From Pyropia haitanensis (lineage: Eukaryota > Rhodophyta > Bangiophyceae > Bangiales > Bangiaceae), in the NCBI GenBank assembly GCA_008729055.1, contig SDUX01000001.1:4463951-4527950 (forward strand): a stretch of DNA of 64,000 bases. The letters are read 5' to 3'. Every line of letters starts with the position of its first letter. Within the stretch, counting starts at the first letter, position 1. A model generated the notes under the pieces. The model did no database searches. It was not told the origin of the DNA and saw only the letters and a list, made by a program, of their open reading frames with translations. Shown here piece by piece: positions 11,305 through 20,899 of the stretch. The position numbers and the translations under genes are program-made.

Positions 11305-13068
11305 ATGGACGAAATGTCGTCGGCGGTCGACGCTGTCAGGATGCTTGGATTATCCGCGAAGCATCCACTGGTTTATCTTGCTCGCGTTCTGCAGCAAACG
11401 TGCGAGCAGGTCGAAGACTGCACCGATCGCGACGTTCTTATTTCTGTCACTCTGTCCCGCGCGGGGATGCCGAGTGGTATATTGCTGTTTGCGTCTGGTT
11501 ATCTGGACCCCCGCGTTTCGGTCACGCCGTCTGCGCAAGCCGTGGCCCAGGTGGCTGTCGGATTGGACAGCCTGGTCACCGCGCTGCGGCACCTGCACGT
11601 AGAGCGCGAAGAACGTGCTGCAGCAACAACCGCTCCGTTTGAGTCTGCCGCTGATGCTACTGTGAACGAGGACGGTGACGAGGAGCCTCTCGACGGGGGT
11701 TTCGATGATTCTGGCAACGACTGCGACGAGATGGAGCTCTTGGCGCGGTCTGCGGCGGGTTCCGAGGTAGCTGCGGACACCCCGCTTGAGGGATCGTTCG
11801 GGGTGACACCACTGGCATCACCTCCGACGGCGTCTGTATTGGCGGGGGCTACGCCGGCTGGGACTTCCCCGCGTCGTCGTCCTCCTGGATTGCCGCCGCG
11901 GCCACCTTCGTCTCCCTCTCGATTACCGCGTGGGTCACCTCCGCTGCCGCCTCCACCCCGCGGCGCGACACCACAGAGGTCGCCCCCACTACGGTCGGCG
12001 TCGCCGGATGGCCGGATATCGGGTGGAGCGTCTGCTGCAAGGACTGCAGTCGATGGGGTGAGCTACGTGCTGCCAGCAACGTTTAGCGTGCCAGGCTTGT
12101 CGGCTCCACCGGCAAGGATGCAGATGACGCCTGGGCGGCGCCTAGTCAAGGTGCCGACCAGAGCATCGGACGACGTTGTGGTGCAGATCCCCCGGAGTGC
12201 TGTGGAGGAGACTGTGAAGGAGCTGATGGTTCCTGGCCGTGATGACTCCTTGCGAGTCCGTTTGCTTGAGTTTCAGGCGCTCTACAAGTTCATCATCGAC
12301 ACGCTTGTGAGGCGGGCGTGCCCGGACGCAGTCGCGCGTGAGAAGATCAACCATCCGTTCATCGACGTCACCCCGGATGCCGTTCGCGGGAAGACGGTAG
12401 TGTTCACCATGACTAGCGGCAAGCGTATGAGTTTGACCTGCCCCACTTTCATGAACACTCGCGCCATGACGACTGGCAACACCTTGGCTGTCATTCTGCT
12501 GATGAAGCACCTCGGTGATCCATTCTTTCTCTGGATACTTGGCATTTTTTCTGGTGGTGCGATGGCGCCGCCTGACGTACTGGGAGCAACGCAGGGGGGT
12601 GTGGGACGCGGCAAGAAGCAGAAAGGAGGCCCTTCGGCCGGTGTCAGACGGAGTGCGTCCCCTCGGCCTGGCACCGACAAGCGGCCTCGTTTGTCGCCAC
12701 TTCCTGGCGAGGGTTCATCGACTGGACCTGCGAAGCAGTCACCCGTGAACACCTCGGCTGACCTGATCGAGCGCCTCACAGCTGGGTCGCTCCTGATCAA
12801 TGGAGAGATTGTTGCCTCTGCTGAGGTGCACCCTGAGTTTGACCTCTTTCACTTCCGGACAGCCCCCAGCTCTGTACTGACGGTGTTTCTACGGGACGTG
12901 GCCGTCAACGCCGGAGCTGCTGTGTATCCATTCGGTCAAGATGAGCACCTGTGCCTGGAGAAGGGCAATCCCTCAAGCTCTCCTGTTCTCTTGAGTGGTA
13001 TTGAGCGGTCGTACCGGTTGGCGTGGCCCGTTGCTGATGTGAGGTACGTTCTCCGCTCACTGGTATGA
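11305..13068 (+). CDS. Unknown element-borne protein, 587 residues
   Basis: I start at the ATG at 11305 because the open frame upstream is the repeat array. The N-terminal 110 residues look globular and helical (VDAVRMLGLSAKHPLVYL). Residues about 120-250 are an acidic and then Pro/Ser/Arg-rich linker. Residues about 270-420 are a second globular domain (VEETVKELMVPGRDDSLRVR, then FIIDTLVRRACPDAV and KRMSLTCPTFMNTRA). A basic KKQKGG/KRPRL patch at about 440-470 could be a nuclear signal. A final globular segment ends in DVRYVLRSLV. No family is recognised. It is followed 80 bases later by another plus-strand ORF, and the pair converges on the helicase. DNA binding or regulation of the element would fit the position but is unsupported. 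Confidence 0.65.
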   Translation: MDEMSSAVDAVRMLGLSAKHPLVYLARVLQQTCEQVEDCTDRDVLISVTLSRAGMPSGILLFASGYLDPRVSVTPSAQAVAQVAVGLDSLVTALRHLHVEREERAAATTAPFESAADATVNEDGDEEPLDGGFDDSGNDCDEMELLARSAAGSEVAADTPLEGSFGVTPLASPPTASVLAGATPAGTSPRRRPPGLPPRPPSSPSRLPRGSPPLPPPPRGATPQRSPPLRSASPDGRISGGASAARTAVDGVSYVLPATFSVPGLSAPPARMQMTPGRRLVKVPTRASDDVVVQIPRSAVEETVKELMVPGRDDSLRVRLLEFQALYKFIIDTLVRRACPDAVAREKINHPFIDVTPDAVRGKTVVFTMTSGKRMSLTCPTFMNTRAMTTGNTLAVILLMKHLGDPFFLWILGIFSGGAMAPPDVLGATQGGVGRGKKQKGGPSAGVRRSASPRPGTDKRPRLSPLPGEGSSTGPAKQSPVNTSADLIERLTAGSLLINGEIVASAEVHPEFDLFHFRTAPSSVLTVFLRDVAVNAGAAVYPFGQDEHLCLEKGNPSSSPVLLSGIERSYRLAWPVADVRYVLRSLV

Positions 13069-13148
13069 AATCATTGTGTGGGAGCTCCAGGTGCGCCTTA
13101 AGTGTCGATATTTCACGGTCATCTCGCGTGTAGAGCGACAGTCACTTT

Positions 13149-13571
13149 ATGCACCTTCTTACAATGGAGCTTGGACTTGTGCTGTTGCACCACAGGCCTC
13201 GTGTACGTCTTTTTGATAGACCCCCGGCAGAGGCAGATGCGGTACTGTTGGCGACAGCGTGCATCTGGCGAGCGGCGAGTCCCAGTGTCCCAGACGGCAT
13301 GTCTTCTGCGGAGGTGGAGCAGCAGTTGCGCAACTTCCAGACGCACATGCCGGCGGTGGAGGTGTTCGCAGTGCTGTGCGAGGGCGAGCACGCAGCTTCG
13401 TACTACCCATTCACGACCGCATTCTACGAGAGCGTGGCGTACAAGAAGTATCGAAAGCACCACTGCAGCGACTACATACTGCCAAAAAAAATAGGCGACA
13501 TCCCTGGCGCCGCCGGGAAGGATCCGCAGAGGTCCGTGGTGCTGTGGGACTCCCGTTTTGTCGCCGAGTGA
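13149..13571 (+). CDS. Small unknown protein, 140 residues
   Basis: The ORF has an ATG at 13149 (a second Met is at residue 6) and a TGA at 13569. The translation looks like a compact globular protein: an N-terminal strand-rich part (LGLVLLHHRPRVRLFDRP), a helix (SSAEVEQQLRNFQTHM), then YYPFTTAFYESVAYKKYRKH and a conserved-looking end VVLWDSRFVAE. I do not recognise it. It lies 80 bp downstream of the 587-residue ORF on the same strand, about 150 bp from the convergent helicase stop, so the three genes form a tight cluster within the element. Confidence 0.6.
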   Translation: MHLLTMELGLVLLHHRPRVRLFDRPPAEADAVLLATACIWRAASPSVPDGMSSAEVEQQLRNFQTHMPAVEVFAVLCEGEHAASYYPFTTAFYESVAYKKYRKHHCSDYILPKKIGDIPGAAGKDPQRSVVLWDSRFVAE

Positions 13572-13717
13572 GGAAGCATGTGCTGCGACGTGGTGCGACA
13601 AGGCGGGGGTGGAGGGTGTGTCACAGTGTACACGATCGGGTGAGCACCTTGCGTTTTGTGGGCTTAAACGCCATCAATATATCTCTTGTTGACTGCGGCC
13701 GCCGGCGCGTGCTGCTA

Positions 13718-15244
13718 TCACATGAGGAGTACATTACGGAAGAATGATGATGGAACAGACTCCAAGACGTACGCAAGAGACTCACAAGGCACCAAAGACC
13801 GATGAAACTCGACACCTTCATCAGAAACCATGATGAGCTCCTTCGTAAGACCCCGCACAAACAAACACCCCAAGGAGCGGCACCTGGAAAGAGCCGAGTA
13901 AACGAGACCCTCCTCACGCCAGCGAAGGTCTGAGAAGTCCACTGCCAGAGTATCTAGAGTAGCGCCTTGCGCCCGGTGGATGGTTATCGCCCATGACAGG
14001 ATAAGGGGGATGGCCAAGCGACTTGCAAGTCGCTCTTGGCGGTTGTCAATGAGGTCGAAAGCCACAAACGAGACGACGATCTCCCGAGCTTGAAAAATGC
14101 AGACAACGTGTGTTGACAGGCACCGGGACACCACGCCTTGCGTGGCGGTTGGGATGCCGTCCACCACGCGAGTGGTCAGCACAACGGCGCCAGGCTTGAG
14201 TGTCAAAGAAGGGGGCGCGAGGTCCTGCAGACGGCGAAAGGCGTACGCGCGTCGCGCTGGGTGCGTGACGCGCTCGTTCACGTGATCGATGCACTTGTAC
14301 ACAGTGTCGGCCCCCCCCAGCTGCTGCATCTTCTTCGCGTTGTACGCCGCCGCTTGCCGGTTCAGGGCACACAGCTGCGTGCGGGTGCCCCAAAGTTGGT
14401 CCGAGACCCCAGCTGACGTCGCGTTCAGAACGCGCACATCGCTGTCAGTCGCCGCTCCGACTCGAACGCGGTCCAAGCAGGCAGAGAACCAGGCATCTTG
14501 GGACTGACGGTGGGAGCCAGTCAGGAAGACCAGTACCCCCCACCGCGACTGGAACGAGTCCTTGAAAGTTCTACTGAAAAAAACGGGGGGATCCAGCTTG
14601 CTTGCGCGGACTGGCCCGAGCTGAAGAGCATCACCACCAACTGTGAGCAGAGGACAAACAGCAGCGGTGCGCAGAAACAGTGGAGTCCGTTCATAAGTGG
14701 GCTGCGCTGAAGACGGCTTGCGCGCGTGCAGAACCAGAAAAAGCACACCAAGGCGCACAAGCATCCGGCAGACAAAGAACACACGTAAAACTGGACAGGC
14801 CAACTTACCCAAGATCTGGCACCCGCCCCACGGAAGCGCTTGCTTATGCAGAACAGCAAGCTGGCGGACGACGTACTCCAGGATCCCCAACCAACGCGTC
14901 GATATCTGCGGCAGCTCATCGATGATGAGCACCTTGGTGTTCTTCACTCTGTCCCTGACATGGATGTTGCGCCGCACCATGGTGAGGATGACTTCCTTGG
15001 AAAGCTCCGCGATGCCCACGCGTAGAAACTTGTGCAGCGTCTCGCCGCCAATGAGGCCGGCAGCATGCGTTGTCCAGGCCAGCACGCTGACGCGGTTCGC
15101 TCCGTGCACGCGCTCTGCGTGGCGGATACAGTGCCGCAAGAAAGCGGACTTGCCGCACCCGGCGCGCCCAAACACAGCGACGTTCTTGTTGTCCAAGAAT
15201 GTTTGCCAGGCCACATGCTGAGAATCGTCTAGGTCGAAGTCCAT
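13718..15244 (-). CDS. PIF1-like superfamily 1B DNA helicase with one intron
   Basis: PIF1 helicases unwind DNA 5' to 3'. The ATG is at 15244, exon 1 is 15244-14809 and exon 2 is 14640-13718 (452 residues after splicing). Motifs: Walker A FGRAGCGKSAF (residues 25-35); WTTHAAGLIGGETLHKFL (motif Ia region, 57-74); Walker B VLIIDELPQIS (105-115); spliced motif III GGCQILVGGDALQLGPV; motif IV with SHRQSQDAWF; and motifs V/VI AITIHRAQGATLD and VYSALSRCRSLGCLFVRG. All catalytic residues expected of the family are present, so an active enzyme is plausible. A short Leu/Asp start (DLDDSQHVAW) is the usual helicase-domain N-terminus. An extra upstream exon cannot be excluded. PIF1 genes are common cargo in eukaryotic mobile elements (Helitrons encode a fused version), but no Rep domain is seen here. 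Confidence 0.85.
   Translation of the reverse strand: MDFDLDDSQHVAWQTFLDNKNVAVFGRAGCGKSAFLRHCIRHAERVHGANRVSVLAWTTHAAGLIGGETLHKFLRVGIAELSKEVILTMVRRNIHVRDRVKNTKVLIIDELPQISTRWLGILEYVVRQLAVLHKQALPWGGCQILGKLACPVLRVFFVCRMLVRLGVLFLVLHARKPSSAQPTYERTPLFLRTAAVCPLLTVGGDALQLGPVRASKLDPPVFFSRTFKDSFQSRWGVLVFLTGSHRQSQDAWFSACLDRVRVGAATDSDVRVLNATSAGVSDQLWGTRTQLCALNRQAAAYNAKKMQQLGGADTVYKCIDHVNERVTHPARRAYAFRRLQDLAPPSLTLKPGAVVLTTRVVDGIPTATQGVVSRCLSTHVVCIFQAREIVVSFVAFDLIDNRQERLASRLAIPLILSWAITIHRAQGATLDTLAVDFSDLRWREEGLVYSALSRCRSLGCLFVRGLTKELIMVSDEGVEFHRSLVPCESLAYVLESVPSSFFRNVLLM
14641..14808 (-). other. Spliceosomal intron, 168 bp, within helicase gene
   Basis: On the minus strand the donor is GTAAGTTG (starting at 14808) and the acceptor is CTGCTCACAG (ending at 14641). 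The intron is 56 codons long and has no stop, so the unspliced frame also stays open. Removing it joins ...CQIL to VGGDALQLGPV and restores the helicase GD-x-Q-L motif, which strongly supports splicing. Confidence 0.85.
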
Positions 15245-16380
15245 CTCGGTCGCGCAAAAAAACTGGAGCAGGAGAGCAAGGCAGCGCGAAGCACCACCGA
15301 TGCGAAACGGGGGAGACGGGTAGCCCAGGGAAGAAGATGGTGGCTACCGTTTGACGGCGGCAGGGACGGCAGTGGGCGCAGCGGCGACGGCGGCGGTGGT
15401 GCCGATGGCAGAACCTGCGGCGGCGCCGGCGGCGGCGCCGGCGGGTGTGCCGCCCCCCCACCGGTGAAGGCACCCGCGCAAGGAAGGCGCCCGTCCGCGA
15501 CAGCGAGGCCCCGGTGGGAGACTCCCAGCGGGCGTGCGCGCCGCCGGTGGCCCAGACAGACGGCTGCGGTGGTGGTGGCGCCGGCGGCGGCGCCAGCAGC
15601 GGCGACGAAGCCGGCGGGATGAAGGCGGCGCCCGCCACTGCCGTGACGGCAAGGAAGACGGCGGCGACGACAGCGACGACGACCGCTGCGACGACTGTCG
15701 CACCAAAGGGTAGCGTGTCTGCGCGTGAAGGTAGGGGTGGGGGAGGGGGGACGGCTACGAGATTGTCCTGAAGCGCTTGGGTGAACCAGCTGGAACGTTC
15801 TCGAGGAGCCGTCCTGGCGTGCGTACGCGCACAGTTCTCCGTGCACTGCTGTTGGCGGGAATCTCCGTCGCACACCGCATTTCGTAAGCGCGCGCGCTTG
15901 GGGCTGTGCTGCGCACGAAAGTACCTGTTGACAGTCATGTATTTGTTGATAGTCTTGCGAACAGCAAGGACACAACTGTCCCACAGCGCTCAATGCGTCA
16001 TCTTCCATACGAGAACGCACGTACCTGAGCTGCGGTCCCTTCTATGAAGACCCATACCTCCGCTCTGTGTTCGCTTCCGGATGGCGATGCCGCATCTGCC
16101 CCCGGCGCCTCCGCGATCGCACCACAACCCCGGTGGCCGAGCCCTCACCTTCGATCGTCTCTGCTGCCGCGTCGCCCGCCGCCGGCGCGCCCTCAATGCC
16201 CCCCTGCTGAGGCGCATCGGCCTCCACCGGTACCGCCGCCATGGCCACCGCCGTCATCACCGCGGTAGGTCCGCGCGCTGCCACTGCCGCTGCGCATGCA
16301 GCAGACACTACCGCGCCCTTCGTTCGCCGAGGTTCTGGCCCACGAGCGGCCACCGCCATAGCCCCGAGTGAGGCGCCGGC
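15245..16380. other. Helicase upstream region, no certain gene
   Basis: A GC-rich, Ala/Pro/Arg-coding stretch covers 15350-15750 and a more ordinary stretch 15780-16050. Minus-strand ORFs starting at 15938 and 16020 could contribute a 5' exon to the helicase (an acceptor-like CTCCTGCTCCAG lies just upstream of its ATG), but no conserved sequence supports this. Confidence 0.3.
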
Positions 16381-17745
16381 TGCCGCCGCCACCGCCGCTG
16401 ACAAGGCGGCCGCCACCTTCACCTCGGCGGCCGCCGCGGTGACCACGACGTTGGCGGCAGCCGCCAGGACGACCACCGCGCCGGCCGCCACGGAGACCAC
16501 GACGTTGGCGGCCACCGCCAGGACGAGCACGTCGGCAGCCGTCACGGCGACTACGACGTTGGCTGTTCCGGCAACGAGGACCACCTCGGCGGCCGCCGCG
16601 GCGACCATCGCCGCCGACACCGCCGCGCACGCCGGCGCTGCGGCATCTGCCGCGGCCGCGGGCTTAGCGGAGGCCTCCGTCGTGGCGTTGGCTCTCGCCG
16701 CCATCGTGGCCGCGACGACGGCCGCCATCGTGGCCGCGACGACGGCCGCCATCGTGGCCGCGACGACGGCCGCCATCGTGGCCGCGACGACTGCCGCCAC
16801 CACGACCTTGGCTCCCGCGGAAACGGTAACGACCTCGGCCGCCGCCGCGCCACCACGACTTTGGCGGCCACCGCCAGGACGACGACATCGGCGGCAGCCG
16901 TGGGGACGGCGACGTTGGCGGCTGCGGCCACGAACCACCTCGGCGGCCGCTGCGGCGGCCACGGCGTTACCGGGCGCCGCCTCCACGACCATCTCTGCGG
17001 CGACAGCGGCGGCCACGACCTTCACGGGCGCCGCCAGCACGACCACCTCGGCGGCCGCCACGGTGACCACGACGTTGGCTGTCGCGGCCACGAGGGCCAC
17101 CTCGGCGGCCGCCGCCACGACGACCACACCGTCGGCCGCGGCCGCGACCACGACCTCGGCGGCCGCCACGGCGTCCGCGACATTGGCGGCCGTCGACACG
17201 ACGACCATCTCGGCGGCCGCCGCCACGACGACCGCATCGTCGGTCGCGGCCGCGACGACGACCTCGGCGGCAGTCACTACGACCGCGACATTGCCGGCCG
17301 TCTACATGAAGACCATCTCGGCGGCCGCCGCGGTGACGACGATGTCGGCGGCCGACTCCATCACGACAACCTCGGCGGCCGCCGCCACGGCGACCACGTG
17401 GTCGGCCGCCGCGGCGACCACGACCTTGTCGGCCGCGGTCACGACGACCACATCGTCGGCCGCGGCCGCGACCACGACCTCGGCGGCCGCCACGGCGTCC
17501 CCGACGTTGTCGGCTGCGGCCACGACGACCATCTCGGCGGCCGCCGCCACGGCGACCACGTGGCCGGCCGCCGCGGCGACCACAATGTTGGTGGCCGCGG
17601 CCAGGACGACCATCTCGGCGGCCGCCGCCACGGCGACCACGTGGTCGGCCGCCGCGGCGACCACGACGTTGTCGGTCGCGGCCACGACGACCATCTCGGC
17701 GGCCGCCGCGGCGGCCACCGCCGCCGGCACCACCGCACGTTCTGG
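16380..17745. repeat. 27-bp minisatellite (81-bp higher-order unit)
   Basis: A monomer of 27 bp built around TCGGCGGCCGCCGCCACGGC repeats about 50 times. The clearest higher-order period is 81 bp (ATCTCGG at 17531, 17612 and 17693). Because 27 is a multiple of 3, every frame stays in register. The plus strand reads as Thr/Ser/Ala 9-mers and the minus strand as VVVAAAAEM-like 9-mers, giving long ORFs on both strands (about 616 and 411 codons). I see no evidence that either is translated. Confidence 0.8.
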
Positions 17746-19765
17746 TGCGGTTGCGTCGGCCGCGGCAGAACAGCTGGACATCCCGACGTCAAGGAGGTCG
17801 GAGAACGTAGCCTCCACCGCGCGTCGTCTCGACGCGAGCTGCCTGGCTGTCCGGGTGGGGGAACGTCGTAAAACGGAGCGGCGGCACGTTTGGTGGTCAC
17901 GAAGACGACGGCTGGGTGCCACGTGCGTGTGCCTGGGCGGCTGTGGCACTATGACGCGGTTCACTGCCCGCATTGGGGGCTGGTACCCCAAGCGTCCAAC
18001 TTTGCCGAGTAAAAGCGTGCGAGGCTTACTGGCTCCGTCTGCTCCGTGCGTTCCTCTGCGACCACGGAGAGCGTTCCCAGCGTGCATATGACATGCTCAC
18101 GAGCCACGGAAGTGAGCGCCCGGGAAGTTCAGAGAGGAGGCAGTCTGCAGCCGGGAGCGTGACTGGCAAGAGCTGCCACCTGAGCTTGCGGACCTCGAGA
18201 GAGGTACCGACAGGATTTCTGCTGTCTTTCCGAAACAGCGGAGAGTGTTAGGAAGTTGGTTGCTATGGCGTGGACAGGGTCAGCCGTTGCCGTCCTGTTG
18301 CAACTTGCATATGCTGGCAAGTCAGGGAGCCAACCCACCGTGTTCGGTTTTGGACGGAGCAGACGACGGTGACGAGAGAGAAATTTATGCAGTTGCATCT
18401 GTGATGGCTGCGACGCCAGCTGCTCTGTCCACTGTATACCTGTCTGAATGGCGCATCGGGAGCTATTGTGCCGACCGCCGGGGTCTCTCCAAAGAGCGCG
18501 GCAAGGCCTTTGGTTGACTCTGGGTATTCAGAGCATCCGCGTGGAGTGTGGTCTCATCCTTTTGTGTGTGTGCTGACGATAGCAGTTGGTGTCAGGGAGA
18601 TTGCGGAGCTGGACGGCGCGCGGTTTGCACCGCCACGCACTCCGTGCCCGCCGATCGCGTTGAGTGCTCTGACGTGCGAAACATGTGCCTCCGCCAGGCT
18701 GGTGTACGTATTTCTGTGATGGTGCCGGCAGTCAATGTTGCGGTGCGTGCGCCAGCGGTGGTGGCTGCTCCATGGTCGCAACCCACATTCACACTCTATC
18801 CCTCGGGCGCAAGGTATCCTCCTGCTGAGTGGCACTCCTGCAACAACCTGGTCCCCAATCAAGATGTCCAAACAGATCCTGTTGGTAGTGACTGCTGGGG
18901 AGGCTGCGGCGACGGCAGCTGTCGGAAGTACTCTTCCAGCATCCTTCAGGTCGTAAAGTCAGATCCACTGTCCCACCTGTTTCTACTGCTCCCTTTCCTA
19001 CCTGTACCCATCAGGCACTGGTCGACGCAGTCGCCAGAGTGCACGCGGTTCTCATCTCCAGGGGAGATCATGTCGTCGGTGGCGGTGAAAGATGCCGCCA
19101 CAGCACTACGCTCACCTGTCTCGTTGCCGCCATCAATGCGTGAGTCGGTTCCGGGCGCGACGAACACCAAACTGCATAGTCATGGTAAGTGAACAGAGGT
19201 GCGTTCTAGTAGACCACACGCCTCGCCCTGTCTAGTCCCTCCCTGTCCAGACTCTCCTCTCCTCGACCGTAAGCCTGTTGTCCGTGCACGCCGGACGCTC
19301 CCGCCCCATGCGTGCGCCTGTTGCCGCGCGTCAGGCTGGTGCTGTAGTCCCGCCGCGGTGACCCTGGTACTTGCCCGACACGAGAGCCCAACGAGCCTGC
19401 TGCTTGTGCCTGACCAAAGCGTCCTCCTCCTGGCGCTTCTTCCCTTGGGAGCTCCACGTGTTGCCCTGATCCTTGCACGCGACGACGCGGTTTCGCCCGT
19501 CGGTAGGGGGAATCACTTCTCTTCGCTGTGCTTCCTCCGCGCGCTGCCAAGAGCGCGTTCACTGCGCGGCGTCCCGTTGGTAGAATGACTGTGGGACGCG
19601 CCGGAACCGTTGCAGGCCCATGCCCCCCGCCCCGCCACTGCACAAATGTCACTCTGGGAAAGAAGAGGCAGAAACCAGAGTCTACGACACAATCATAAGC
19701 CCATATGACCCCTCCCTCACAAGATTCTCGTGCCACTCGACATGCAGCCAGTTACGCACCCAAGG
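17746..19765. other. About 2 kb without a convincing gene
   Basis: Composition here is ordinary. Several ORFs of 80-215 codons exist on both strands (for example 18548-19192 +), but none has a recognisable domain, uniform frame or plausible start. Fragments such as KDQGNTWSSQ on the minus strand near 19450 look protein-like and may be remnants of decayed genes. Confidence 0.35.
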
Positions 19766-20422
19766 TCAGCCAGCTTGCGCAGTCATGGGTAGCTCCAGCT
19801 TCTCGACAATGCGGAGCGCGCCGCGCGCGTGAAGCGCCAAAAGACCAGCTTGTTCATCGCTCAGCTCGCCTGCCCAGGATAGAGAGCGCAAGTGACGGTG
19901 CAACGGCACCACAGTGCCCTGTATCCGTAAGAGGATGTCGGAAGTTGACCAAGAAACCCCCGTGACCACTCCGTCAGCTGCAGCCAAGCGCCCCACGTCG
20001 AAACACCTGAACGCAGGCGCGCCTGCCGCCCTCAGGGCACAGCGAAGAGCACCAGTTCCGGCAGTGACCTTGTTCAGGTCAGCGCTCCGAAGAAAAGCCC
20101 TCCACTCCTCCGGCACCACTCCACCCACTGCCCAGAGCGGCAGGACTGCAGCCATGTGGGTGCTGGCGAGCGCGACCGCCTGTGCCGGGCGGCCTCGGCC
20201 AGTCCACACACAGTCCACTCCCAACCAGCGCACGTACGTCCGCCGATTGGTGCCGTCCATGTCAGCACCCAGCGCATCGGCCGCCGCCCTTGCCTCGGCC
20301 AGTGACTCGCAATGCACCACCTTAAAGCCGTCTGAAGGTAGGTGGAGCTCGTCCGCGCCGGAAGGGTACACGTTTGACCACCGCGGCCCATCAGCTCCAA
20401 ACCGAACCTTCGCGCGCGCCAT
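19766..20422 (-). CDS. 3'-5' exonuclease-like (DEDDy fold) protein lacking catalytic residues
   Basis: From the ATG at 20422 the product is 218 residues and has the layout of a WRN-type 3'-5' exonuclease domain: WLGVDCVWTG (residues 66-75, Exo I), a strand/helix region AVALASTHMAAVLPLW, DLNKVTAGTGALRCALRA (115-132, Exo II region), FRCFDVGRLAAADG and a C-terminal helix LSDEQAGLLALHARGALRIV (Exo III region). Active members have D-x-E-W in Exo I, an Asp about eight residues after the Lys in Exo II, and Y/H-x3-D in Exo III. Here the Glu is Val (DCVW), and the Exo II and Exo III acidic residues are replaced. The fold is therefore probably kept without nuclease activity. Frame integrity suggests it is still under some constraint. 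It lies inside the 17.9-kb element between two arrays. Confidence 0.6.
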   Translation of the reverse strand: MARAKVRFGADGPRWSNVYPSGADELHLPSDGFKVVHCESLAEARAAADALGADMDGTNRRTYVRWLGVDCVWTGRGRPAQAVALASTHMAAVLPLWAVGGVVPEEWRAFLRSADLNKVTAGTGALRCALRAAGAPAFRCFDVGRLAAADGVVTGVSWSTSDILLRIQGTVVPLHRHLRSLSWAGELSDEQAGLLALHARGALRIVEKLELPMTAQAG

Positions 20423-20899
20423 GGGACGTAACAGGACAAAGGGGCGGGGCAATCCTCACAGCAGGAGGCCTGCAGCCGACAGGTGTGGGAAGGGGGTCAG
20501 GCGGCGAACAAGAGCTCGTGGGGCCAAATAGATACCAAAGTGCGTAGCCCGCAGCAGAGTGAGTCTGGCCGCAAGCAGGGGGGGAAGACTCAGGCGGACG
20601 GACAACCACCCGAGCCAGGTAGAGCTGGCGAGGGGCACGGAGGCAGCGGGTCGCGGCGGGTCGGAGGACGGTCTCTTTGCACCGTCACAGCATCCATTTC
20701 ACCCTACCCCTCGAGACCCCGGTGAAGCAGCTCAGAGCGCAGCAAGGCTGGTACTGTCGCCGCCTGATTGCAACTAATTACGAATTAGAATGCAATGGAA
20801 GGGAGAAGAATTTGCCCTCATTGTCGGTAGAGCGTTTATTCAATGAAATCTCGGCTTTTGACAGCACCGGCTGTCCGCACATGGCCTCCACAAGCGCCT
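20423..20899. other. Exonuclease-like gene upstream region
   Basis: I see no gene. The last 100 bp include a short A/T-rich patch (ACTAATTACGAATTAGAATG around 20775) just before the satellite array. Confidence 0.35.

Noticed and set aside
13718..15244. Helitron origin of the PIF1-like helicase
   Set aside because: No Rep (HUH) domain is seen and the surrounding ends are inverted repeats with an 8-bp duplication, unlike Helitrons.
16042..18091. Long ORFs of about 616 (plus) and 411 (minus) codons
   Set aside because: Both are produced by a 27-bp minisatellite whose length is a multiple of three; no start context or domain supports either.
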